DNA of 18,435 nt from Bacteroidota bacterium. Lineage in GTDB: Bacteria; Bacteroidota; Bacteroidia; Bacteroidales; JAAYUG01. The stretch lies in the NCBI GenBank assembly GCA_021812865.1, contig JAKAMP010000002.1:1-18435 (forward strand), written 5' to 3'. Below are positions 7,838 to 15,737 of this stretch, piece after piece. The notes under the pieces are model-generated. The model did no database searches and was not told the origin of the DNA. It was given only the letters and a program-made list of their open reading frames with translations. How positions within the stretch are numbered: position 1 is the stretch's first letter; each line of letters starts with the position of its first letter. The position numbers were made by a program, and so were the translations under genes.

Positions 7838-8714
7838 AGGAAAACAGGAAATTGACGAACAATTCCACCAGCCGGCTATCGTGTCCCTGCTTCAGGGCAA
7901 TCCTGAATTGCCGGGGAATGGAAAATCCGGGCACGGTAAGTCTTACCAGGTTGTTCAGGTACAGTTCGGTGGTGGCGGCTTTTTCAGAGATCAGCGCAAT
8001 GCCGTCGAAATCCTGGAGAAAGTTTTTAATCGACTCGGTGCTTCCAAGCTGTATAAGGGTGTTGAGTTTTTCAAAGCCAATGCCTTGCTTTTCGAGCGCC
8101 CTCCTTATCACTTCCAGTGTGCCCGATCCTTGTTCCCTAACTACCACCGGCAACTGCATGAGTTCATCGATGCTGATTTTTCTTCGTTTGGCATACACGC
8201 TGTGCGCTCCGGTAACGACAATCACCTCATCGTCGAGAAAGTTTTTGTATCGGATACCGGTTTGCGAGGATTCATTTTCCACCAGCGCCATATCGACTTT
8301 ATTTTCAAGCAACATCTTCTCCATTTCAAAAGAATTGCCGCTGACCAGGTGAATGCGGATTCCCGGATATCGCTTATGAAAGGATGCGATCACCCTGGGG
8401 ATGACATATTGTGAAATGGTAGAACTGGCGCCGATCATGAACTGGCCGGATGTAGTCTGCGCAAGTTGTCCGATTTCAAATTCGAGGTTTCTGTATTGCT
8501 GTGAAATCTTTTTCAGGGCATTATAAACCATTTCCCCTGCCTGGGTAAGATAAATTTTGTTGCCTTTGCGGTCAAACAGGCTTAAGTTGTATTTCCTTTC
8601 AAGGTCTTTGATGTGCTTGGTAACCGCAGGCTGACTGATGTGCAGTTCTTCGGCTGCTTTAGAAAAGCTCAGTTGTTCGGCAACGACCAGAAATACAGAG
8701 TCCCTGTAATCCAT
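7827..8714 (-). CDS. LysR-type transcriptional regulator
   Basis: The product is about 295 aa, the usual length for the family. An N-terminal winged helix-turn-helix spans residues ~5-60, with the typical SFSKAAEELHISQPAVTKHI helix pair and LFDRKGNKIYLTQAG wing. The C-terminal effector-binding domain (~90-290) has the two-lobed periplasmic-binding-protein fold pattern, including GASSTISQYVIP near its start. The open frame reaches back to 8774, but I choose the ATG at 8714 because LysR proteins begin only a few residues before the first helix (MDYRDSVFLVVAEQLSFSKA). It is followed after 72 bp by the YeiH-family transporter, whose promoter region carries LysR-like half-sites, one pair overlapping this gene's stop codon. 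The effector is unknown. Its general form resembles the CbbR/YeiE branch, but that assignment is inference. Confidence 0.9.
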   Translation of the reverse strand: MDYRDSVFLVVAEQLSFSKAAEELHISQPAVTKHIKDLERKYNLSLFDRKGNKIYLTQAGEMVYNALKKISQQYRNLEFEIGQLAQTTSGQFMIGASSTISQYVIPRVIASFHKRYPGIRIHLVSGNSFEMEKMLLENKVDMALVENESSQTGIRYKNFLDDEVIVVTGAHSVYAKRRKISIDELMQLPVVVREQGSGTLEVIRRALEKQGIGFEKLNTLIQLGSTESIKNFLQDFDGIALISEKAATTELYLNNLVRLTVPGFSIPRQFRIALKQGHDSRLVELFVNFLFSYNF

Positions 8715-8743
8715 TGGAATGTTTGGTTCTTCATTTGCCCTCA

Positions 8744-8774
8744 TTGCCGGAAAACTCTCCGGGCCATCCGGCAA
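8744..8774. repeat. Inverted repeat with 8-bp arms ahead of the LysR gene
   Basis: TTGCCGGA (8744-8751) and TCCGGCAA (8767-8774) are perfect inverted arms separated by 15 nt, 30 nt upstream of the regulator's ATG and 42 nt after the end of the DUF1761-like gene. There is no T-run on either side, so an intrinsic terminator is unlikely. An operator or an mRNA leader hairpin is possible. Confidence 0.35.
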
Positions 8775-8815
8775 AATCGCTTCATTTATAAAATTACGGC
8801 CATGCCCCGGATGGC

Positions 8816-9223
8816 TTACCAGGCTCCCATAACCAGTCCGGCAATGGCGAACAGAATCAAATACATACCTGTATCTACAGCAAGGAGTTTAGTGGAGCGG
8901 CTCGCAAAAAGATAAGTTCCACCCATAGCCGGCAGTATCCAAACCAGCATGATAAGAATCCCCGTAAGCAACCCCTTCACTGCACCCTGTCCGTAAGCTA
9001 CTGCACTCAACCCGATCATGGCCAGCAGGTGAAAAAACGCTGTACCTCCGAACATCAGGGGGGCGTTCGACTTATCCGGAACCATTTCGCCGTAGTTCTC
9101 CTTTGTCCAGATTTTCCCGAACATTATCCGGGAATGCCAAAAAGCTCCCAGAATGAAGCTGAATAAGGTCATAACGATCACGGCAAGCCAGTGAATATTG
9201 GAGAAGAATGAAGATAGATTCAA
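8816..9223 (-). CDS. DUF1761-like small integral membrane protein
   Basis: A protein of about 135 aa with four hydrophobic segments (roughly residues 12-32, 57-77, 83-105 and 115-134). The opening NIHWLAVIV...FILGAFWHSRIMFGKIW is the hallmark of the DUF1761 family (PF08570), whose members start with a few residues, then WLAV, and contain an FGK-W motif after the first helix. The function of the family is unknown; the protein should sit in the inner membrane. No ATG precedes the first helix in frame: the longest frame begins at TTG 9262, and a second TTG at 9223 gives a normal short N-terminus (LNLSSFFSNIHW). I prefer 9223, since TACTTTTA at 9258-9251, one mismatch from the -7 consensus, would start transcription near 9247, inside the longer version. 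It stands alone between the PHP-like gene and the LysR gene. Confidence 0.7.
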   Translation of the reverse strand: MNLSSFFSNIHWLAVIVMTLFSFILGAFWHSRIMFGKIWTKENYGEMVPDKSNAPLMFGGTAFFHLLAMIGLSAVAYGQGAVKGLLTGILIMLVWILPAMGGTYLFASRSTKLLAVDTGMYLILFAIAGLVMGAW

Positions 9224-9284
9224 GATGATTTGCTTATGGTTACAACTGTAAAAGTAAAACAAAGCGGTTGAAAAGCAAGATCAT

Positions 9285-9309
9285 TCTCCTTTGGTATAGC
9301 GCAAGGAGA
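9285..9309. repeat. Hairpin between PHP-like and DUF1761-like genes
   Basis: TCTCCTT (9285-9291) and AAGGAGA (9303-9309) form a perfect 7-bp stem with an 11-nt loop in the 150-bp gap after the PHP-like gene. On the minus strand it could end that transcript, but no T-run follows, so the role is unclear. One arm also looks like a Shine-Dalgarno core, which may be coincidence. Confidence 0.3.
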
Positions 9310-9374
9310 TCACGTTCATGATGCATCACCAGCCGCATTGCAATCCCTGTATGTTTCGCTAAGCTTGACCCGCG

Positions 9375-10199
9375 TCAGGAAATGCCTCCCTTTATGGTTC
9401 TTTGAGGAATAAAGAAGTCTTCCGGTTTAAGATTGCACTTCTTCGCGATGCTTTTACAATAGGCAAGCCGGCCGGCCTTCTGATTGCGGGTATCTGAACC
9501 AAAGGTGAATTTCAATCCTTGTTCTTTGGACATCAGGATGAACTTTTCATGGGGAGTATGCGCAAGATCGTTTATCTCGATGGCAACATTCTTCTTCTTG
9601 GCTGCGGTAATGATCTGCTGCATCCTGTTTTCAGTCCATAAGGCATAATAATCGCGGGCAATGCAAACCGGAAGGAATAAAGGCCATCCGAAAATATGCA
9701 TAGGTTCGTTGTTATTGAGCACTTCCATGATGTGTGCCATGTAGCGCTCCATGAAATCTTCGGGATCATCAATGTAAGTGTCAAATTCCCATATATGCAG
9801 AGTTTCTCCGTATCTGTTTCCGTTGGGGATGGTTTGCGGATCCATCAGTACATAGTCCACCTTCGAGATCAATTCAGGCGAAAAACGTTTTGTCCAGCCC
9901 GGACTCATGGGTTGCAGTCCGATGTAAACCGGGTATGGCCTGAGTCTGTCGATATAGCTCTTCAGATCGGCGTCATCTTTGATGGCCCAATCGGCTGGAT
10001 GATCCAGAACGCCAAACCGGATGTGCTCCCGTTTGCCAATTTCCAGAATATTCTCAATAGTGAAATCGTTGGTGGTATGCACATGCAGGTCCATCACCGG
10101 GAATTCTTCATTTCTCGGGGAACAATCAGCCATTAAAGGGGATATGAGCAACAAACCACTGGCCAGGCTGGCATTTTTTATGAAAATTCTTCTTTGCAT
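9375..10199 (-). CDS. Exported PHP-domain-like metal-dependent hydrolase, Tat-like signal
   Basis: The product is 274 aa. I choose the ATG at 10199, which gives MQRRIFIKNASLASG, a twin-arginine-type signal (RRIFIK) followed by a hydrophobic core to residue ~24. The open frame begins 24 nt earlier. The body resembles the PHP superfamily of metal-dependent phosphoesterases: HVH at 39-41, DH at 66-67, an Asp-rich middle, acidic E208 in a beta strand (VAIEIND) with H214 and H217, and GSD at 234-236. In classical PHP proteins the last motif is D-x-H; here it reads D-T-R, so one metal ligand appears to be replaced. Export of a folded metalloenzyme by Tat would make sense. C26 after MAD is not a good lipobox because Asp occupies the -1 position. 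The substrate is unknown. A strong promoter lies at 10256-10287, so the gene is probably transcribed apart from rsgA. Confidence 0.75.
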   Translation of the reverse strand: MQRRIFIKNASLASGLLLISPLMADCSPRNEEFPVMDLHVHTTNDFTIENILEIGKREHIRFGVLDHPADWAIKDDADLKSYIDRLRPYPVYIGLQPMSPGWTKRFSPELISKVDYVLMDPQTIPNGNRYGETLHIWEFDTYIDDPEDFMERYMAHIMEVLNNNEPMHIFGWPLFLPVCIARDYYALWTENRMQQIITAAKKKNVAIEINDLAHTPHEKFILMSKEQGLKFTFGSDTRNQKAGRLAYCKSIAKKCNLKPEDFFIPQRTIKGGIS

Positions 10200-10255
10200 A
10201 GGGTAGGATTTAGGTGGAAACATAGGGTTATGTTGAATAATAATCTTTCAGAAAC

Positions 10256-10287
10256 CTAAGATAAATAAAGGAATTGGCCTTCGCAAA
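10256..10287 (-). promoter_or_regulatory. Bacteroidota-type promoter of the PHP-like gene
   Basis: Minus strand: TTTG (10287-10284), 20-nt spacer, TATCTTAG (10263-10256), one mismatch from TAnnTTTG. The spacing is identical to that of the promoter at 7772-7803. Transcription would start near 10252, leaving a leader of about 52 nt to the ATG at 10199. The rest of the 222-bp gap back to the rsgA stop shows only a weak GAAGAT/ATCTTC hairpin. Confidence 0.5.
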
Positions 10288-10421
10288 AGAAGCTGAGTCT
10301 ATATCTGCACCTTCTCCCGAAAGTCCGGACTATCCATGAGATCATTATTCATTTATTGCAGAGTGCAACGCTTTTAACAGTTTACTACCTGATTCAGAAG
10401 ATCAGACTTCGTAAATCTTCC

Positions 10422-11489
10422 TTAATCAATCTGTTTATTCATATTCTTTTTATAGTTTTTCAACATCTTGCCGAAATCCTTGTCTTTTCTCCTTCGTTCA
10501 GCGGCCGACGATTCAAAATAGGCTTTCTCGCGTTCCATCCTGAGGTAATTCTCGTATGAATTGCGATCGATTTCTTCCTCTTCAACGGCCCCGATCACCG
10601 CGCAACCAGCCTCACTGGTATGCGTACAATCTTTGAATTTACAGTTCCGCGCGAAACTGACAATGCTATCAAAAGTTGTTTCCAATCCTTGCGCGGTATC
10701 GGCTATACCGACTTCTCTCATGCCGGGATTATCAATGAGTATGCCACCGCTTTCCAAAACTACCAGTTCGCGGTGACTGGTAATGTGTTTACCCTTATTT
10801 GTGCTTCCGCTGATAGAACCTGTCTTCATCATGGAACGGCCGGCCAGGTTATTCAACAAGGTGGATTTCCCAACTCCCGAAGAACCAAGCATACAGTAAG
10901 TCTTCCCTTTTCTGATAAGATCTTTCAACCCTTCATATCCCTGTTGTGATGGATTGCTGATGGCAATTACCGGAATATCTTTAATCCGGTGATGTACGCT
11001 ACCGGTGATGCTTTCCAGGGTTTCTTCGTCCACCAGGTCGGCTTTTGTAAGAACAATCACCGGGTTCACCTTTGAAGTATAACAAATGGTGAGGTATCTT
11101 TCAAGGCGGTTTACATTGAAATCCCTGTCAACCGCCTGAACAAGAAATGCATAATCAATATTGGCGGCAATCACCTGTATCTCTCCTGGCTGGCCCACTG
11201 CCTGCCTTGCAATCATGGAGAACCTTGGCAATATATTGTGAATGATCGAAAAGTCGGAATCATAAATTGTCAATGATACCCAGTCGCCCACGGCAGGAAA
11301 ATCTTCCCGGCCTTTTGCCGTAAAGCGCAAATTTCCGGTTATCTCGGCCTCAGATTCTCCTGTTTCCGTCATTACAGTGTATCGTTCCTTGTGTTCGGCA
11401 ATGATCCTTCCTATATCGAAGTGCATAAGATTATTTTCTTTCCTGTACCTTTCAAAATCAACATGGTAGCCTAAATCTTCGCGTTTCAT
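10422..11489 (-). CDS. rsgA: Ribosome small subunit-dependent GTPase A
   Basis: RsgA (YjeQ) is a circularly permuted GTPase that binds the 30S subunit late in its maturation. The 355-aa product has all its parts: an N-terminal OB-fold at ~25-95; GTPase motifs in permuted order, G4 TKAD (148-151) before the P-loop GSSGVGKST (202-210), then the switch region GSTNKGKHIT (228-237) and G3 DNPG (253-256); and a C-terminal zinc site made by C283, C288, H290 and C296. A basic, helical tail follows (ERRRKDKDF...KNYKKN). The ATG at 11489 begins ahead of the OB-fold with a short helical extension, so the protein is longer than the roughly 300-aa form common in the phylum; it may be a second RsgA-type paralogue. 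No clear -7 box was seen in front of it. A doubtful 99-aa ORF ends 5 bp upstream. Confidence 0.95.
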   Translation of the reverse strand: MKREDLGYHVDFERYRKENNLMHFDIGRIIAEHKERYTVMTETGESEAEITGNLRFTAKGREDFPAVGDWVSLTIYDSDFSIIHNILPRFSMIARQAVGQPGEIQVIAANIDYAFLVQAVDRDFNVNRLERYLTICYTSKVNPVIVLTKADLVDEETLESITGSVHHRIKDIPVIAISNPSQQGYEGLKDLIRKGKTYCMLGSSGVGKSTLLNNLAGRSMMKTGSISGSTNKGKHITSHRELVVLESGGILIDNPGMREVGIADTAQGLETTFDSIVSFARNCKFKDCTHTSEAGCAVIGAVEEEEIDRNSYENYLRMEREKAYFESSAAERRRKDKDFGKMLKNYKKNMNKQID

Positions 11490-11494
11490 CCTGA

Positions 11495-11794
11495 TTAAAT
11501 TTTAAGGCTTGTTTTCCACATCGCCTGGTTTATATGGTTTGATCTTTTGCGCAGGCCTGAGACAGAAGAAATAGTTTTAACCAATATCCACTCATTTCTT
11601 GAACATTGATCGTGCTTCAGGCTACGCTGCTCAAAATTAGTGTTTGTTGCAGAGTTTGTCAAAAATAACTGCAATGGCAAGCCCGGGACATCTAAATATA
11701 GATACTGTTGAATATAACCGGGAATGATCATATTATCCGGAAGGAATGAATAAGCACCGTACTCCTGTTGCTTCAACCAGGTTAGGAAAATCAT
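11495..11794 (-). CDS. Doubtful 99-aa ORF upstream of rsgA
   Basis: This ATG-initiated frame fills most of the 360-bp gap between rsgA and the divergent YncE-like gene and ends 5 bp before the rsgA start, which would suit an operon. The product is not recognised: no signal peptide, no regular membrane or amphipathic pattern, a mixed composition with two Cys and several Trp. It may be a chance frame over an rsgA leader or over a dispersed intergenic repeat. Otherwise the gap holds only the YncE promoter and an 8-bp palindrome, CAGGCCTG, at 11552-11559. Confidence 0.22.
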   Translation of the reverse strand: MIFLTWLKQQEYGAYSFLPDNMIIPGYIQQYLYLDVPGLPLQLFLTNSATNTNFEQRSLKHDQCSRNEWILVKTISSVSGLRKRSNHINQAMWKTSLKI

Positions 11795-11837
11795 AATTTT
11801 TTAATAAAAAGTTGTATCGACCATAATACTGTTCGTT

Positions 11838-11845
11838 TATATTTG
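11838..11845 (+). promoter_or_regulatory. Putative -7 box of the YncE/phosphoesterase gene
   Basis: TATATTTG matches the TAnnTTTG consensus perfectly. Transcription starting near 11849 would give a leader of about 55 nt before the ATG at 11904 and would exclude the non-ATG extension starting at 11850. The -33 region is weak: GTTG lies 23 nt upstream of the box instead of about 20. Confidence 0.5.
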
Positions 11846-11903
11846 AGGTTTGTTTTTTGCCTGCAGAACTTTCAGTGGAAAGCAATGCATAATACCCTAT
11901 AAA

Positions 11904-14621
11904 ATGAAACAAATACTAATTCAGGCAGCGATAATTTCAGCAATGATTATCATTGGTGTTACAGCCTGCCGCCAGGGAACGAAATCCGCTTCCGGTTCTG
12001 CAGAAATGGCACGTCATCATTCGGCATACGATGACAGCACCCTAAGCCGGAATATTCTCCCGGTAATGATGCCATACAATCGCATCATCGATCCTGTAGG
12101 GAAAGTCGTCTCGTTCGGTAGTCCGGATGCGGAAAACCACAGCCTGGATATCATTCCATTGCCGGGGACTGACCTTTTCGTTGTTGAAGACCGTTTTGGT
12201 ATTGTAGTATTCGACAGCCGCAACGACCAGGTGATTGCCCGCTGGACCTACACGGAAGATGCACAATATAAAGATTTCATCAGCACCTATTCCGGGATCC
12301 AGGTTTCGGGGAAACCCGGCCGGTTCAATATTTTCTGGAGTGCAGCGGGCAGCAGTAACCATCAGTCGAAGGTTTTCGAGGCTTTATGGGATGGCAAAGA
12401 AATCAGCATAGACAAAACCTACGATTTTGCACCAGAAGGAGAATCTCCTTTGGCCCTGCCAAACGAACTGGCACTTCAGAAAGAAAACGGGATATCCTTC
12501 GTATATGTGGTGTTGAATGGTAACAACAAATTGGTAAAAGTAAATTCAGCAACGAAGAAAGTAGCCTGGTCGGCTAATACCGGCGTGGCGCCATACGGCA
12601 TTGTGCTCTGTCAGAACCTGGCCTATATAACCAATTGGGGCGGCAGCATGCCGGGGAAAAGTGATTCGGCTGAAACTGCAGGCGTTCCCTATGGAAAAGC
12701 GTTCATTGATCCGCGCACGGGAGCGATCAATTCGGGTTCGGTAACGGTAATCGATACCCGGAACGGGAAAATTGTAAAGACCATCCCGGTGGGTTTGCAC
12801 CCGAACGACATTATCCGGAGCAATAACGGACGCTGGGTGTTCGTAAGCAACAGCAACAGCGATAATGTTTCTGTTATCGATACGAAAACTCTGGCTGTTA
12901 CTGCCACTATTTCTGTGAAGATTGATGCCGGTGAAAAGGGCTTCATTGGCGATTCGCCCAATGCACTCATGATCAGTCCGGATGACGCACGTTTGTACGT
13001 GGCCAACGGAATGGACAATGCGGTTGCGGTGGTAAGGCTTAGCCGGCAGTCCGGTTCAGGCACGATCGAAGGGTTCATACCTACGGAGGCATATCCTTGC
13101 GGACTAGCCCTAAGGAACGGGAACCTATACGTAACCAACCTCGAAGGCGAAGGATCGAGGGTGAACAGCCGCGAAATGACCAACGCCGATCCGGTAACGC
13201 GTAAGGTTAGCCAGGGAGCGTATAATTCCCACCACGAAAAGGCGACCCTCTCGGTGATTCCCCTTCCGGACTCAGTACAACTTGAAAAATACACGTTAAA
13301 GGTAAAAGAACTGATGCTGAATTTCCGCCTGGAGCTTGCGCAGCTTGCGCCGCGTGAGAACCAGCCGGCCCGCCCCATGCCGGAACGCATTGGAGAACCT
13401 TCAGTGTTCAAGCACGTGATTTATATCATTAAGGAAAACCGTACCTACGACCAGGTATTGGGTGATCTTCCGCAGGGAGATGGGCAGAAGGAGCTTTGTA
13501 TTTATGGAGACGAAGTTACGCCGAACGAACATCGGCTTGCGCGCGATTTTGTTTTGCTAGATAATTATTATGCTTCGGGAAAATGTTCGGCAGAAGGGCA
13601 CCAGTGGACCGATGCGGCTATGGTGACCGATTATGTGGAGAAGAACGTGCAGGCCTGGTTCCGCAGTTATCCGCATGTACAGACCGATGCCCTGGTATAC
13701 GACCGGAAAGGGTTTATCTGGAACAATGCCGCCGATCACGGAAAAACGGTGAGGATATACGGGGAAGCCTGCGTGCCAAACATCAATCCAAAACTGAGCT
13801 GGATGGATATTTATATGAAGTACAGGAAGGGCGAACCTCTGACATTTCACAACACAACTACCATTTCGAGGGTGGCGCCCATGTTGTCGCCAAATTACCC
13901 GGGCTCGGACGAGCTGAAAATAACCGACCAACTCCGCGCTGATGCCTTCATTAAAGAACTTCAGGCATATGAAAAGATGCCAGGCGACCAGTTCCCGGAA
14001 CTTTCGGTGATGGCGCTCTCGGTTGACCATACCACCGGGGCATCTCCGGGTATGCCAACCCCCAGGGCGATGATCGCCGACAATGACCTGGCCCTCGGGC
14101 GAATAGTAGAAGCCATTTCTAAAAGCCGGTTCTGGAAAAACACCGTCTTATTTGTCACTGAAGACGATTCGCAGGCGGGCTGGGACCATGTTTCGGCCTA
14201 CCGTACTACCGGGTTTGTAATAAGTCCTTACAGCAGGATGCAGGAAACCGTATCCGTGAATTACAACCAAATCTCCATGGTCCGCTCCATAGAGCAGATA
14301 CTGGGCATTCCCCCTATGAACCTTATGGACGCCACTGCACGGCCCATGTTCGAATGTTTCGAGACACGCAGTTCTGCCAATGCCTACCAAGCTGTGCCGA
14401 ACCGTATTCCGCTTGATGAAATGAATCAGCCCCTGGCAGCATTAAAAGGGAAAGCCCTGCAGTACGCGCAAATATCACTTCGCCCCGAGTACCATCACAT
14501 CGATGCCGGGAACGACGATGTGTTGAACCGCATCCTCTGGTTCTGCAGCAAGGGGGAGAAAGAATATCCTGCCTCGCTCGCCGGGCCCGCCGGTGTTGAT
14601 GAGGATGATGGCGAAGAATAA
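11904..14621 (+). CDS. Lipoprotein: YncE-like beta-propeller fused to phosphoesterase domain
   Basis: The product is 905 aa. Residues 1-22 are a lipoprotein signal with lipobox VTAC (C22), so the protein is probably membrane-anchored and faces the periplasm or the cell surface. Residues ~60-480 form a YncE/cytochrome-d1-type beta-propeller, with YVTN-like repeats such as WVFVSNSNSDNVSVIDTKTL (~306-330) and ARLYVANGMDNAVAVV (~360-375). From ~500 a phosphoesterase domain follows (PF04185-like, alkaline-phosphatase superfamily): VIYIIKENRTYDQVLGD, FVLLDNYY, SAEGHQWTDAA, VDHTTG (~705) and the metal-binding EDDSQAGWDHVSAYRT near 755. This architecture is known in databases as bifunctional YncE/alkaline phosphatase-family protein. 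The substrate is unknown; a phosphate ester or phospholipid is likely. The ATG at 11904 is chosen because it starts the signal peptide; the open frame begins 54 nt earlier at a TTG near the predicted transcript start. It is a single-gene unit. Confidence 0.9.
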   Translation: MKQILIQAAIISAMIIIGVTACRQGTKSASGSAEMARHHSAYDDSTLSRNILPVMMPYNRIIDPVGKVVSFGSPDAENHSLDIIPLPGTDLFVVEDRFGIVVFDSRNDQVIARWTYTEDAQYKDFISTYSGIQVSGKPGRFNIFWSAAGSSNHQSKVFEALWDGKEISIDKTYDFAPEGESPLALPNELALQKENGISFVYVVLNGNNKLVKVNSATKKVAWSANTGVAPYGIVLCQNLAYITNWGGSMPGKSDSAETAGVPYGKAFIDPRTGAINSGSVTVIDTRNGKIVKTIPVGLHPNDIIRSNNGRWVFVSNSNSDNVSVIDTKTLAVTATISVKIDAGEKGFIGDSPNALMISPDDARLYVANGMDNAVAVVRLSRQSGSGTIEGFIPTEAYPCGLALRNGNLYVTNLEGEGSRVNSREMTNADPVTRKVSQGAYNSHHEKATLSVIPLPDSVQLEKYTLKVKELMLNFRLELAQLAPRENQPARPMPERIGEPSVFKHVIYIIKENRTYDQVLGDLPQGDGQKELCIYGDEVTPNEHRLARDFVLLDNYYASGKCSAEGHQWTDAAMVTDYVEKNVQAWFRSYPHVQTDALVYDRKGFIWNNAADHGKTVRIYGEACVPNINPKLSWMDIYMKYRKGEPLTFHNTTTISRVAPMLSPNYPGSDELKITDQLRADAFIKELQAYEKMPGDQFPELSVMALSVDHTTGASPGMPTPRAMIADNDLALGRIVEAISKSRFWKNTVLFVTEDDSQAGWDHVSAYRTTGFVISPYSRMQETVSVNYNQISMVRSIEQILGIPPMNLMDATARPMFECFETRSSANAYQAVPNRIPLDEMNQPLAALKGKALQYAQISLRPEYHHIDAGNDDVLNRILWFCSKGEKEYPASLAGPAGVDEDDGEE

Positions 14622-14738
14622 AGCACAGTTGCTGAAGGTACTCTCGGCGCTACATTACAAAAAATATTGAGGATAAGGTTATGCAGTCCTTTCAGAATTC
14701 ATGAAAAGAAGATTGCCGGAACAGGTTATATGGTTGCT

Positions 14739-15737
14739 TTACTTCTCTTTGCCTGAAAAGGCCATCCTTACATTTTTCCATGCCTTCTTCAGCGTCCCGA
14801 AAACTTTAGCTGAAAGTTTTGGTTCTTCTTCCTCTATGAAAGCAGACAATACCTCAGACATGGCGGTTGACCTAAGGTACCCGAAAACACTATGCGGATT
14901 TTTTCGTCCATTCATCAGGTAATTGTTCTTTACCAGCCTGTCAATGGGATTCACTCCGTTCCGGTTAGGGCTGAAATCTTCATTAAGCTTATAGTTTATT
15001 GCCACAACATCTTCAATATCTGAAAAATTGTACCAGCGCCTATCAATGGATGCAGGAGTCTGAATGGATGATTTGTCATCCCTGGCAGCATTTTGCCTTT
15101 CTGCAATCTTGCTCAGTACCAACGGCAGTCCCAATGGAGAACCGATTGTAATAAAAGTATCAATCCTGATTTCGGGAACATAAAAACAAATTGCATCGAA
15201 AGCGAGTATGGAGCCCATGGAATGTCCAATAAGCAGGATCTGATCATTCCTGTATTGGTTTAATATGGATACTACCCTGTCGATCATTGTTTTCCTGGCC
15301 TTGCATGCCGGACAATCTTCGTCATTGCCATAATCCCTGTAATAAATATCCAGTTCATGAAAATACCGTTGAACAATATTCCGGGCAACAGAACTGTTTT
15401 TCATACTGAAATCCTCATTCAGGAAAATCCGTTTCAGGAGTTTTGCTGCAAGTCCAACAGCCTTAACGCGGAACTCGTGAATTTGTGCCTGGTAACCAAT
15501 GGTTGCTGGTGTATAAAATTCATCGAGATAATATGGATCGTTCTTATCGGTTATATCCGGATCAAGGGGCTTGTCATAAACGGCATCTGCCCAGTATACA
15601 AGTTCGAAAACCGGTAATTCACGGTACTTGCCTATAGCCACCAAACCTTCTTCCATAGAATGCTTCCACCACTCAGTAAGTAGTCTTTTTGAAGGCTTAT
15701 TTTCAAGCCCGTGAATGCCAATAATGACTTTTTTCAT
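14739..15737 (-). CDS. Cytoplasmic alpha/beta-hydrolase (serine esterase/lipase-like)
   Basis: The product is 332 aa, without signal peptide or membrane segment. The first strand runs into IGIHG (oxyanion-side HG at 9-10). The nucleophile elbow is GHSMGS at 171-176 with Ser173. The likely acid is D240 or D243 in NFSDIEDVV, and the likely catalytic His is H282 in KNPHSVFGYL, so the order Ser-Asp-His is kept. A long insertion at ~50-160 between the first strand and the elbow is helical and charged and contains a CPAC pair (C142, C145), unusual for this fold and perhaps a lid. The C-terminal tail is basic. The substrate is unknown. It converges with the YncE/phosphoesterase gene across a 117-bp gap in which no clear terminator was seen. 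Confidence 0.82.
   Translation of the reverse strand: MKKVIIGIHGLENKPSKRLLTEWWKHSMEEGLVAIGKYRELPVFELVYWADAVYDKPLDPDITDKNDPYYLDEFYTPATIGYQAQIHEFRVKAVGLAAKLLKRIFLNEDFSMKNSSVARNIVQRYFHELDIYYRDYGNDEDCPACKARKTMIDRVVSILNQYRNDQILLIGHSMGSILAFDAICFYVPEIRIDTFITIGSPLGLPLVLSKIAERQNAARDDKSSIQTPASIDRRWYNFSDIEDVVAINYKLNEDFSPNRNGVNPIDRLVKNNYLMNGRKNPHSVFGYLRSTAMSEVLSAFIEEEEPKLSAKVFGTLKKAWKNVRMAFSGKEK

Noticed and set aside
7852..8414. Two overlapping plus-strand ORFs of 166 and 177 aa opposite the LysR gene
   Set aside because: Both are antisense to a clear LysR gene and overlap each other in different frames.
10390..10421. GAAGAT/ATCTTC hairpin just after rsgA as intrinsic terminator
   Set aside because: Only 6-bp AT-rich arms with a 13-nt loop and no T-run following.
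12689..13411. 240-aa minus-strand ORF inside the YncE/phosphoesterase gene
   Set aside because: Antisense to a well-supported propeller region; Ser/Arg/Pro-rich low-information sequence.
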